From assembly GCA_002361615.1 (NCBI GenBank), contig DETK01000003.1:1-50788 (forward strand): a stretch of DNA of 50,788 bases, given 5' to 3'. Under the pieces are notes generated by a model. That model saw nothing but the letters and a program-made list of their open reading frames with translations. It searched no databases and was not told where the DNA came from. Below, piece after piece: positions 21,078 to 29,024 of the stretch; position 1 is the first letter of the stretch; each line of letters begins with the position of its first letter. The stretch is from Bacteroidales bacterium UBA3290 (GTDB taxonomy: Bacteria > Bacteroidota > Bacteroidia > Bacteroidales > UBA932). The position numbers were made by a program, and so were the translations under genes.

Positions 21078-22124
21078 ATGGACCTGCCTCTCTTATATCG
21101 CAGCAAAGCGCCTTTCCGGCTGGGTATCGCCGGCGGAGGAACCGACGTTTCTCCCTACTCCGACCTGTACGGCGGCGCGGTGCTCAACGTGACCATCGAC
21201 CGTTTCGCCTATGCGACGATCCAGCCCACCGACGATGGGAAAATCCGTTTCGTGCACGTCAACGACCACATCGTCCAGGAATACGATGCCGTGCCTTACC
21301 TCGATCCCCAGGGGCCGCTGGTGCTCCAATGCGGCATCTACAACCGCATCGTGCGGCAGTTCAATGACGGCAAGCCGTTCTCGTTCGAGCTGACCACCCA
21401 GATGGACGTGCCTTCAGGCTCCGGCCTCGGCACCTCCTCGACGCTGGTGGTAGCCATCCTCGGCGCATTTGTGGAATGGCGCAACCTGCCACTGGGCAAA
21501 TACGATATCGCGCGCCTTGCCTATGAGATCGAGCGGATCGACCTGGGGATGGCCGGCGGCAAGCAGGACCAGTATGCCGCCACCTTCGGCGGCGTGAACT
21601 TCATGGAGTTCCTCGGCGACGACCGCGTGATCGTCAACCCGCTGAGCCTTCCCGACCGCACCCTCAACGAATGGGCCCTCAACACGGTGCTGCTCTACAC
21701 CAACAAGCGGCGCGAATCGGCCCGCATCATCGAAGAGCAGATGGCCAACGTGCAGAAGAAGGTCAGCGATTCGGTGGAGGCCATGCACAAGGTCAAGGAA
21801 GAGGCCTTCCGCATCAAGAAATGCCTGCTCCAGAACCATCTCAGGGAACTGGGTCCGGCCCTCAACACCAGCTGGGTCAACAAGAAGAAGATGGCGGGTG
21901 GCATTTCCAACGCCTTCATCGACCAGCTCTATGAGACCGCCCTCGCGGCAGGCGCCACCGGCGGCAAGATCTCCGGCGCCGGCGGCGGCGGCTTCATGTT
22001 CTTCTACTGCCCGGGCAACACCCGCTACGCCGTGGAAGAAGCCCTCAACAAGCTCCAGATCGGCGAGATCTACGACTTTGAATTTTGTAAGGAAGGTTTG
22101 ACCACATGGACTGCACAGCTGTAA
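21078..22124 (+). CDS. hddA: D-glycero-alpha-D-manno-heptose 7-phosphate kinase
   Basis: A 348-residue GHMP kinase. Motif 1 is PFRLGIAGGGTDVSPYSD, the ATP loop is PSGSGLGTSSTL, and motif 3 is GGKISGAGGGGFMFF. The AGGGTD start and the neighbours identify it as HddA, which adds the C1 phosphate to heptose 7-phosphate. It is cytoplasmic. The ATG at 21078 gives the conserved N-terminus. It overlaps gmhA by 19 nt. Together with the next two genes it makes GDP-activated heptose for LPS, capsule or glycoprotein. Confidence 0.93.
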   Translation: MDLPLLYRSKAPFRLGIAGGGTDVSPYSDLYGGAVLNVTIDRFAYATIQPTDDGKIRFVHVNDHIVQEYDAVPYLDPQGPLVLQCGIYNRIVRQFNDGKPFSFELTTQMDVPSGSGLGTSSTLVVAILGAFVEWRNLPLGKYDIARLAYEIERIDLGMAGGKQDQYAATFGGVNFMEFLGDDRVIVNPLSLPDRTLNEWALNTVLLYTNKRRESARIIEEQMANVQKKVSDSVEAMHKVKEEAFRIKKCLLQNHLRELGPALNTSWVNKKKMAGGISNAFIDQLYETALAAGATGGKISGAGGGGFMFFYCPGNTRYAVEEALNKLQIGEIYDFEFCKEGLTTWTAQL

Positions 22125-22696
22125 TCGACGCCAGGCTGCGGGCGCATCTCGACACCATCGCCGCCATCGAAAAAGACGAAACCCTCAAGGCTGCCGTGCA
22201 GGATGCGGTCGATGCCATCGTAAACTGCTTCCGCAGCGGCGGACGCGTGTATTTCTGCGGAAACGGCGGCAGTGCGGCCGACGCGCAGCACCTGGCCGCC
22301 GAGTTCTCCGGACGTTTCTATTTCGACCGGCCCGTCCTGCCCGCAGACGCCCTGCACTGCAACACCTCTTATCTGACAGCTGTGGGCAACGACTACGGCT
22401 ACGACCGGATCTTCGCCCGGCTCATCTCGGGCCTGGGGCAGAAAGGCGACATCCTGGTGGGCATCTCCACCTCCGGCAATTCGGCGAACATCCTGCAGGC
22501 CTTTGAAGTCTGCCGCGAAAAGGGCGTCCGCACGATTGCGATGACCGGCGCGACAGGCGGCAGGATGAAAGCGCTGGCCGATCTGCTGATCAACATCCCA
22601 TCCACCGATACGCCGCGCATCCAGGAGGCGCACATCACCGTGGGCCATATCATCTGCGAGCTGGTGGAGCAAGCTATGTTCGGGGAGAAGAAGTAA
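22106..22696 (+). CDS. gmhA: Sedoheptulose 7-phosphate isomerase
   Basis: A 196-residue SIS-domain protein. Typical GmhA motifs are CGNGGSAADAQHLAAEFSGR, ALHCNTSYLTAVGNDYGYD, GISTSGNSANI and the C-terminal EAHITVGHIICELVE with the active-site His. It forms D-glycero-D-manno-heptose 7-phosphate from sedoheptulose 7-phosphate, the first committed step. Its stop shares one base with the next start (TAATG). Confidence 0.97.
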   Translation: MDCTAVIDARLRAHLDTIAAIEKDETLKAAVQDAVDAIVNCFRSGGRVYFCGNGGSAADAQHLAAEFSGRFYFDRPVLPADALHCNTSYLTAVGNDYGYDRIFARLISGLGQKGDILVGISTSGNSANILQAFEVCREKGVRTIAMTGATGGRMKALADLLINIPSTDTPRIQEAHITVGHIICELVEQAMFGEKK

Positions 22697-23889
22697 TGGA
22701 ATGCGTAGTCCTGGCGGGCGGTATGGGCACGCGGCTGCGCAGCGTCGTGGCCGAACTTCCCAAATGTCTGGCACCCGTGGCCGGCCGGCCCTTCCTGGCC
22801 TGGCTGCTCGATGATTTGCGGGGAGCCGGCTTCGACCACATCATTCTCTCGCTGGGATACCGGCATGAAGTCGTGGAAGATTGGGTCGCAACGCTGCCCG
22901 AACGCGATTCCATCACTTTCGTCGTGGAAAAGGAGCCCCTGGGTACGGGCGGCGGCGTACGGCTGGCGCTGGAGCAGGCACGGGAAGAGCGGGTCTTCGT
23001 CCTGAACGGCGACACGTATTTCGGTGTGGATTTCCGCGCGATGCAATCCTTCCACCAGCAAAGCGGTGCCAAGGCCACGCTGGCGCTCAAGCCGATGCGG
23101 GATTTTGACCGTTATGGCGAAGTCCTCTGCGACGAAGATGGCTCTGTCACGTCCTTCCGGGAGAAACAACCCTGCGCCGCCGGGTTGATCAATGGCGGCA
23201 TCTATCTGCTCCGGCGCGACGCGCTCCGGGCGATGCCCGAGCGGTTTTCGCTGGAAAAAGACTACTTCGAGCCGCTCGCCGCGGCAGGCGCGCTGGCAGG
23301 CTTCCGCTCGGACGGCTACTTCATCGACATCGGCATCCCGGAAGACTACGCGCGGGCGCAGCGGGACTTCGCTTCCGGCGCCTGGCGGCCTTATCCTTTC
23401 GATGCCCTGCTGCTCGACCGCGACGGGGTAATCAACGTACTCCGGCCGGGCGACTACGTGAAGACCCTCGACGAATTCGTATTCTGCGAGGGTGCGCTCG
23501 AAGCGCTTCGGCTGCTCAATCCCCTGTTCCGCCGCATCGTGATCGTGTCCAACCAGCGGGGCGTGGGCCGGGGCCTGATGAGCGAAGCCGACCTGGAAGC
23601 CATCCACGCCTGGATGTGCGGACGCATCCGCGACGCCGGCGGCCGCATCGACCGCATCTACGTCTGTACCGCTACGGACGACGCCGATCCCCGCCGCAAA
23701 CCCAATACCGGCATGATCGACGAAGTCCGGGCCGATTTCCCCGACATCGATCCTCAGCGCAGCCTCCTGGCCGGAGACAGCGCCTCGGACCTGTTGTTCG
23801 CCAAGCGCGTCGGAATTCCGGCCGTCCGGATCACGGAAAGCGAGAATTTGCTTACATTTGCCCAACGATTGACCCAAGCAGCCCGATGA
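22696..23889 (+). CDS. hddC-gmhB: Fused heptose-1-phosphate guanylyltransferase and heptose bisphosphate 7-phosphatase
   Basis: A 397-residue two-domain enzyme. Residues 1-230 are a nucleotidyltransferase (LAGGMGTRLR, EKEPLGTGGG, LNGDTYF, GGIYLLRRD), most likely HddC, which makes GDP-heptose. Residues 235-397 are a HAD phosphatase like GmhB (LLLDRDGVINVLRPGDYVKT, IVSNQRGVGRG, RRKPNTGMI, LAGDSASDLLFA). The zinc loop of classic GmhB (CxH and CxC cysteines before RKP) is absent: only ATDDADPRRKP is present. It overlaps the glycosyltransferase as ATGA. Confidence 0.9.
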   Translation: MECVVLAGGMGTRLRSVVAELPKCLAPVAGRPFLAWLLDDLRGAGFDHIILSLGYRHEVVEDWVATLPERDSITFVVEKEPLGTGGGVRLALEQAREERVFVLNGDTYFGVDFRAMQSFHQQSGAKATLALKPMRDFDRYGEVLCDEDGSVTSFREKQPCAAGLINGGIYLLRRDALRAMPERFSLEKDYFEPLAAAGALAGFRSDGYFIDIGIPEDYARAQRDFASGAWRPYPFDALLLDRDGVINVLRPGDYVKTLDEFVFCEGALEALRLLNPLFRRIVIVSNQRGVGRGLMSEADLEAIHAWMCGRIRDAGGRIDRIYVCTATDDADPRRKPNTGMIDEVRADFPDIDPQRSLLAGDSASDLLFAKRVGIPAVRITESENLLTFAQRLTQAAR

Positions 23890-25013
23890 GAATCGCCTAC
23901 CTTTCCACTTTCTACCCCTTCCGCGGCGGCATCGCCCAGTTCAACGCCGACCTGCTGGAGGAATTCGGCCGGCACCACGAGGTGAAGGCCTTCACTTTCA
24001 CCCGACAGTACCCGTCATTCCTCTTTCCGGGCAAGACGCAGTACGTAACGGAGTCCGACAAAGCAAAGAAGGTGGACAGCGAAGCTATCCTCGACACGGC
24101 CAATCCCTTCTCCTGGCGTCCCGCCGCCCGCAAGATCGCGGCCTGGAAGCCCGACCTGCTGGTCATGAAATACTGGATGAGCTACCTGGCGCCGTCGCTC
24201 GGCACCGTCGCCCGCTACCTGAAGCGGCGCGGCATCCCGGTCGTCACGGTACTCGACAACGTGATTCCGCACGAAGCCAAGTTTTTCGACAAGCCCTTCT
24301 CGCGCTGGTTCCTCCGCGGCAACAGCTGCTGCGTGGCGATGAGCGAAGCCGTCCTGAAAGACATGCTCTCCCTGACGCCCGACAAGCCGTACATCCTGCA
24401 GCCGCACCCGCTCTACGACCATTTCGGACAGAAGATGGACAAGCGCGCCGCGCAGGACGCGCTGGGGCTCGATCCGCAGAAACGCACGCTGCTGTTCTTC
24501 GGCCTCATCCGTGACTACAAGGGCCTCGACCTGCTGATCGATGCCATGCCGCTGCTCGGGGAAGAATACCAGCTCGTCATTGCGGGCGAAAGCTACGGCA
24601 GTTTCGAGAAATACCAGGCTCAGATCGCCGCCTCGGGCTGCGCCGACCGCATCAAGGTCTTCAACCGCTACATCGACGATGAGGAAGTGCCGCAGTTCTT
24701 CTCCGCCGCCGACCTGTGCGTGCTGCCCTACAAGAGCGCCACGCAAAGCGGCATCACGGCCATCTCCCTGCACTTCGACCTGCCCGTAGTGGCCACGCCC
24801 GTCGGCGGCCTGGCCGAAAGCATCGAAAAGCCCGGCATCGGCCTGATGACCTCCGGCATCAGCGCCGACGCCATCGCCGACGCCGTCCGCGCCTTCTACG
24901 CCGCCGGCCCCCAAACCTTCGTCGAAAACATCCGCCAGGCCAAGGCCACCATGACCTGGGAGGTCTTTGCCGGCAAGATTCTCGATTTTTATACGCAACA
25001 TTTTGCCCGTTGA
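23886..25013 (+). CDS. GT-B glycosyltransferase (GT4-like)
   Basis: A 375-residue protein. It begins MRIAYLSTFYPFRGGIAQF, a common start of GT4 enzymes, and its C-terminal half has LLFFGLIRDYKGLDLLIDA, VIAGESYGS, ADLCVLPYKSATQSGI and VVATPVGGLAESIEKPG, the nucleotide-sugar binding half. By position it probably transfers heptose or another sugar in the same surface glycan, but the donor cannot be read from the sequence. It overlaps the heptose genes by 4 nt. Confidence 0.92.
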   Translation: MRIAYLSTFYPFRGGIAQFNADLLEEFGRHHEVKAFTFTRQYPSFLFPGKTQYVTESDKAKKVDSEAILDTANPFSWRPAARKIAAWKPDLLVMKYWMSYLAPSLGTVARYLKRRGIPVVTVLDNVIPHEAKFFDKPFSRWFLRGNSCCVAMSEAVLKDMLSLTPDKPYILQPHPLYDHFGQKMDKRAAQDALGLDPQKRTLLFFGLIRDYKGLDLLIDAMPLLGEEYQLVIAGESYGSFEKYQAQIAASGCADRIKVFNRYIDDEEVPQFFSAADLCVLPYKSATQSGITAISLHFDLPVVATPVGGLAESIEKPGIGLMTSGISADAIADAVRAFYAAGPQTFVENIRQAKATMTWEVFAGKILDFYTQHFAR

Positions 25014-25027
25014 GGCATTTTATCAAT

Positions 25028-26098
25028 ATGAAACGTTCCGCATTTTCTTTATTGATCGTGTCGGCGGTACTGATGCTGTCGGCCGTCAACTGCCATGAGA
25101 TCGATCCTCCCGTTGACCCTACGGAGATCATCTTCACCTATGGCGGCTATTTCCTCAATGCCGGCATGCCCGGCCGCAACGATGCCGAGCTCTCGCAGCT
25201 CAATACGATGCAGAGTTCCGTCACGCCCCGGGCCTATTCCATCTACAACGACGGCAAATCATTCGGCGACAGCGGCAGCGACCTCCATATTCTGGGCAAC
25301 AACCTCTATGCGACCCTGTCCGGCTCCAAACTGATCCGCGTGCTCAACAAGTTCAACTGCCGGGAAGTGGGAACCATCAAGGTCGAATCGGAAAGTGGAA
25401 GTACGCTGACACCCAGCTATCTCACCTCCTTTGAAGGAGCCCTGATCGTCTCCTGCAAGGAAGGCTACGTCGCCCGCATCGACACCACGTCCCTGAAACA
25501 GTCCCTCCTGCAGGAAGTGGGCGGCACGCCCGGCAGGGTCGTCATCGCCAACCAGAAACTCTACCTGTCTGACGGCGACCGTTCCGTGCTGATGCTCAAT
25601 CCGGTGGATCTCCACGTGATGAAGACCGTCGCGGTGGAGCCGGACCCGGCACAGATGGTGGTGGATCCCACGGACGAAAGCCTTTACGTGATCTCCACCG
25701 GAGACAAGGCGACGGGTGCCTGCCTGCAGCGCATCAACACCGATACGGAAGAGGTAACGGTCATTACCAGCGTCAAGGAACCGGTGCTCATCGCGGCTGG
25801 CAACAACAAATCCCTGGTTATCTATGTGAAAGACGCTTCCGCTGACCTGGGCGGTACCTTCCTCGTCTATAACACCGAGAATCAGCGGGTGGAAGGTGAG
25901 TTCATCCGTGACGGCAGTTTTGTCCGTCATCCCTGTATGATCGCCATCGACCAGAACGCCGGCAACCTGTATATCGGCGAGAACGCCGACACCGACTTCG
26001 GAACGGTGTATATCTATACCAGTTACGGCCAGCTCGTCGCCAGTTTCAACACCGGTGCCGCGCGTCCCTGCGCCGCGGTTTTTGTCACAGGAAAGTAG
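25028..26098 (+). CDS. Beta-propeller lipoprotein, BtuG-like paralogue
   Basis: A 356-residue protein with a lipoprotein signal ending SAVNC. The mature part is a YncE-like beta-propeller with repeated strands such as NNLYATLSGSKLIRVLN, GALIVSCKEGYVARID, NQKLYLSDGDRSVLMLN and GNLYIGENADTDFGTVYIY. It resembles BtuG, encoded at 30993, in fold and repeat pattern, but lies upstream of the cobalamin riboswitch, 14 nt after the glycosyltransferase gene, so it is not under B12 control here. Cobamide binding is possible but not shown. Confidence 0.75.
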   Translation: MKRSAFSLLIVSAVLMLSAVNCHEIDPPVDPTEIIFTYGGYFLNAGMPGRNDAELSQLNTMQSSVTPRAYSIYNDGKSFGDSGSDLHILGNNLYATLSGSKLIRVLNKFNCREVGTIKVESESGSTLTPSYLTSFEGALIVSCKEGYVARIDTTSLKQSLLQEVGGTPGRVVIANQKLYLSDGDRSVLMLNPVDLHVMKTVAVEPDPAQMVVDPTDESLYVISTGDKATGACLQRINTDTEEVTVITSVKEPVLIAAGNNKSLVIYVKDASADLGGTFLVYNTENQRVEGEFIRDGSFVRHPCMIAIDQNAGNLYIGENADTDFGTVYIYTSYGQLVASFNTGAARPCAAVFVTGK

Positions 26099-26120
26099 CC
26101 TGGTTGCAAGGAGCTCTTTT

Positions 26121-26152
26121 TTTGGAAAATCCGTTATTCTGTCCTATCTTTG
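26121..26152 (+). promoter_or_regulatory. Promoter of the B12 uptake operon
   Basis: TTTG (26121-26124), exactly 20 bp, and TATCTTTG (26145-26152). Transcription should start just before the riboswitch. Confidence 0.85.
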
Positions 26153-26159
26153 CGTAAGT

Positions 26160-26345
26160 GACAGGTTCCGTTTGCCGGACTTCGTCCGGTACGGATCAAA
26201 AGGGAATCAGGTGAGAATCCTGGACAGTACCCGCTGCTGTTAGTTCCTGCTTTGTCGCGGCACTCTCTGCCACTGGGCCATGCACCCGGGAAGGCGCCGC
26301 GGCGGAACGAGTCAGAAGACCTGCCTGCCACGCGTGTTGGACCTG
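26160..26345 (+). ncRNA. Cobalamin riboswitch
   Basis: The leader has the conserved blocks in order: GGGAATCAGGTGAGAATCC, then ACAGTACCCGCTGCTGT, CCACTGGGCC, CCGGGAAGGCG, and the B12 box AGTCAGAAGACCTGCCT (26310-26326). A possible switching hairpin follows (GGCC arms, about 26345-26368) before the ATG at 26406. No strong T-tract follows, so control may act on translation. All downstream genes to 35119 concern B12 uptake. The ends are approximate. Confidence 0.93.
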
Positions 26346-26405
26346 GCCTGCGGGATTATGGGCCGTTAAAGACAGTTGCTTGTGACCAACTTAATACGTA
26401 CTGAT

Positions 26406-27536
26406 ATGTTCAAGATGAACTTCAGGGGCATTCTCGGATGCCTCCTTGCCGTGCTTGTGGCCGGAATGGTCACCACGGGCTGCTATGACGACAGCGAACT
26501 TCGTTCCTCGATCAACGACCTCAAGACGCAGCTCCAGCAGCTGCAGACCCTGGTAACCTCACTCCAGAACGACGACGCCGTGACAAGTGTCACGCCGAAC
26601 GCCGACGGGAGCTATACCATCAACTTCAAGAAAAGCGGTGCGATGACCATCCGCAACGGAAAAGACGGTGAAAACGGAAAGGATGGCAAGGACGGTTCCA
26701 TCGTCTCCGTTGCCAAAGGCGCTGAAACCTACACCTTCATCTTCGCCGACGGAACCACGGTCATACTGCCGCGCTACAGCGAAGTCCGCACGCTGACCTT
26801 CGAGGACGCCGATTACTGCGGTCCCGAGAACACTACCGATTACTGGAGCGCCAAGATTGACGACCCCCAGTACGGCGGCCCTATCCTCTACGGCACCGGC
26901 TGCACATGGAAAGACGAGCAGAACACATTCCTTTCCGGCAGCATCCTTCCTTACGACCCTGAAACATGGAGCGGCGGCATGTCCGGCGGCGGAATCGCCA
27001 TCTCGAATTATGGTGGCTGGCTGATGGTCAATGTCGATTACTCGCAGCAACTGACTTGCTACAACTATGACCTCGGAGACGGCGGCAGCCGTGAGAAAGC
27101 CGGCAACAATGGCTCAGACAATTTCGCCGTGGTCTATGACGCCGGCGCCTGGGGTGCAAACCCGGCAGCTCTCACATTCAGCGATCAGGAACCCCGCGTC
27201 ATAGAGTCGCTCTATGTGGTAAACACGCTTTACACCGAGTATGTCCTCTTCTACGGTAACGATTACTGCGCGCCGCTTGCCGACAACGGCTTCTTCAAGG
27301 TGACTGCGACCGGCTATTTCGGTGAGACCCCGACGGGCACGTCGGAATTCTATCTTGCCAACAAGAATCGCCAGTTCGTCTCAAAATGGACCAAGTGGGA
27401 TCTCTCCGAACTGGGATATGTTGACAAGGTCGTCTTCTCCGTATCCGGTTCCGAGGAACTATATGGTGACTGGGGCATCAATGCGCCCACCTATTTCGCC
27501 ATCGATGATATCGCCGTGCGCGTTTATCCTGACTAA
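26406..27536 (+). CDS. DUF4988/DUF4465 surface lipoprotein, probable BtuH-type cobamide binder
   Basis: A 376-residue lipoprotein (signal ending MVTTGC). Residues 25-60 are a coiled-coil, followed by DUF4988-like sequence (VTPNADGSYTINFKKSG) and a short collagen-like Gly-Lys-Asp stretch (about 95-110). The C-terminal two thirds fit DUF4465, with FEDADYCGPE, SGGGIAISNYGG, and a final FAIDDIAVRVYPD. It is the first gene after the cobalamin riboswitch. From memory, Bacteroides BtuH proteins at such loci bind cobamides at the cell surface; I judge this a likely member but cannot align it. Confidence 0.75.
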   Translation: MFKMNFRGILGCLLAVLVAGMVTTGCYDDSELRSSINDLKTQLQQLQTLVTSLQNDDAVTSVTPNADGSYTINFKKSGAMTIRNGKDGENGKDGKDGSIVSVAKGAETYTFIFADGTTVILPRYSEVRTLTFEDADYCGPENTTDYWSAKIDDPQYGGPILYGTGCTWKDEQNTFLSGSILPYDPETWSGGMSGGGIAISNYGGWLMVNVDYSQQLTCYNYDLGDGGSREKAGNNGSDNFAVVYDAGAWGANPAALTFSDQEPRVIESLYVVNTLYTEYVLFYGNDYCAPLADNGFFKVTATGYFGETPTGTSEFYLANKNRQFVSKWTKWDLSELGYVDKVVFSVSGSEELYGDWGINAPTYFAIDDIAVRVYPD

Positions 27537-27539
27537 GCC

Positions 27540-29024
27540 ATGCTATTCCGTCGCCTGTCCATCTACGTTTTCATTATAGTGTCGCTCTTCGGAGCATTGG
27601 GTTGTCACGAGGGGGGTGAGGAAGGCTTACCCCCCGAGGTGACACTGGAAGGCGGCAAGATCTTCCGTACGGAACTCGGCAGCGATGTGACCATCGCGCC
27701 GAGTTTCGCGCATCTTACCGACAACGCCGTCATCCGCTGGATGCTCGACGAGCAGTGGGTCGGAGACGGAGAAACATACACGTTCAAGGCTGAGGAATCC
27801 GGGGTTTACTACCTCACCGTGGAAGTGACCACCGAATTCGGAAAAGCCTGGCTCGAAGTGCGCATCGACGTAGCGCCGCCCACCCCGCCAGAGCCGCCGA
27901 AACCGCCGGTCGACAGTGCCCGCGTCAGTTTCGAGCGCAGCGAATATCACGTATCGCTGGGCCGCACGATCCGCCTGCTGCCGCTGGACGTCGATTCGAC
28001 GAAAACCTATACTTTCATCTGGAGCCGCGACGGGGCGGTCGTCCAGCAGGGTGCAGAGCCGCTCTATCGGTTCGAAGCCACGGCCCAGGGACGCTTCACC
28101 GTGGATTTCCGTATGGAACTCGACGGGCAGACCGTCTTCGACCATCCGCTCACGGTCGTCGTCTGTCCGGCGGAAGGAGCCTACCGCCGCGTGGCGGTTC
28201 CGGGCAGTTCGGCCCGTTGCAACAAGGTCTATGAATACCTGCCCGCCCCGGGCCAGTTCATCAATGAGAACTACACGGCTACGACGATGGAAGAGGCTTG
28301 TGAATATGCCACCAAGCGGATGAAAGACAGCGTCTATGTCTCGCTCGGCAGTTTTGGAGGCAGCCTCGTGGTGGGCTTCGACCACAGCATCGCGGCCAGC
28401 GACGGCTATGATTTCGCCATCAAGAATTCCATCTTCACCAATTACTCGGAGCCGGGCATCGTCTGGGTGATGCAGGATGAGGACGGCAACGGCCTGCCCG
28501 ACGACACCTGGTACGAACTCAAAGGTTCTGAATACGGTCTGGACTGCACGGTGCAGGACTATGCCGTAACCTGGTACCGGCCCGCCGCACCGGGACAGTC
28601 CGTAATGTGGACCGACAACCGGGGCGGCAGCGGCAAAGTAGATTACCTGCCCGCCTACCACAAGCAGGACTACTATTATCCGCTCTGGGTCAAGGAGGAC
28701 AGCTATACCCTGCGCGGCACCCGGCTCGAGGCGCGCAATTATGATTCCTCCGGCCGCGGTGTGCTCTGGATCAATCCCGACTACGGCTGGGGCTATGCCG
28801 ACAACTTCAGCGAAATCGACATGCTGCCCGGCGGGGCTACGGGCGCAACCGCCGGCTGCAACCATTTCCGGATCTCCGACGCCGTGACCTTCGACGGGAA
28901 ACCCGCCCAACTGCAGTACATTGATTTCGTCAAGGTGCAGACGGGCCTGATCGCCAAGAGCGGCTGGCTCGGAGAACTGTCCACCGAAGTGATGGACGTC
29001 ATCGACTTTCATCTCGTCCAATGA
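27540..29024 (+). CDS. Surface lipoprotein with PKD/Ig-like domains, B12-locus type
   Basis: A 494-residue lipoprotein (signal ending LFGALGC). Two Ig/PKD-like units (about 30-112 and 125-210) are separated by a Pro-rich linker. A C-terminal domain with SLGSFGGSLVVGFDHSI, GIVWVMQDEDGNGLPDDTWY, WYRPAAPGQSVMWTDN and INPDYGWGYADN follows; it has the DxDxNGLPDD calcium-loop style of Bacteroidetes surface proteins. It starts 3 nt after the preceding gene and overlaps btuB. It is probably an accessory cobamide-capturing or scaffold protein; the precise function is unknown. Confidence 0.75.
   Translation: MLFRRLSIYVFIIVSLFGALGCHEGGEEGLPPEVTLEGGKIFRTELGSDVTIAPSFAHLTDNAVIRWMLDEQWVGDGETYTFKAEESGVYYLTVEVTTEFGKAWLEVRIDVAPPTPPEPPKPPVDSARVSFERSEYHVSLGRTIRLLPLDVDSTKTYTFIWSRDGAVVQQGAEPLYRFEATAQGRFTVDFRMELDGQTVFDHPLTVVVCPAEGAYRRVAVPGSSARCNKVYEYLPAPGQFINENYTATTMEEACEYATKRMKDSVYVSLGSFGGSLVVGFDHSIAASDGYDFAIKNSIFTNYSEPGIVWVMQDEDGNGLPDDTWYELKGSEYGLDCTVQDYAVTWYRPAAPGQSVMWTDNRGGSGKVDYLPAYHKQDYYYPLWVKEDSYTLRGTRLEARNYDSSGRGVLWINPDYGWGYADNFSEIDMLPGGATGATAGCNHFRISDAVTFDGKPAQLQYIDFVKVQTGLIAKSGWLGELSTEVMDVIDFHLVQ

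Noticed and set aside
26055..26243. A 62-codon plus-strand frame across the riboswitch promoter
   Set aside because: It overlaps a consensus promoter and the conserved core of the cobalamin riboswitch.
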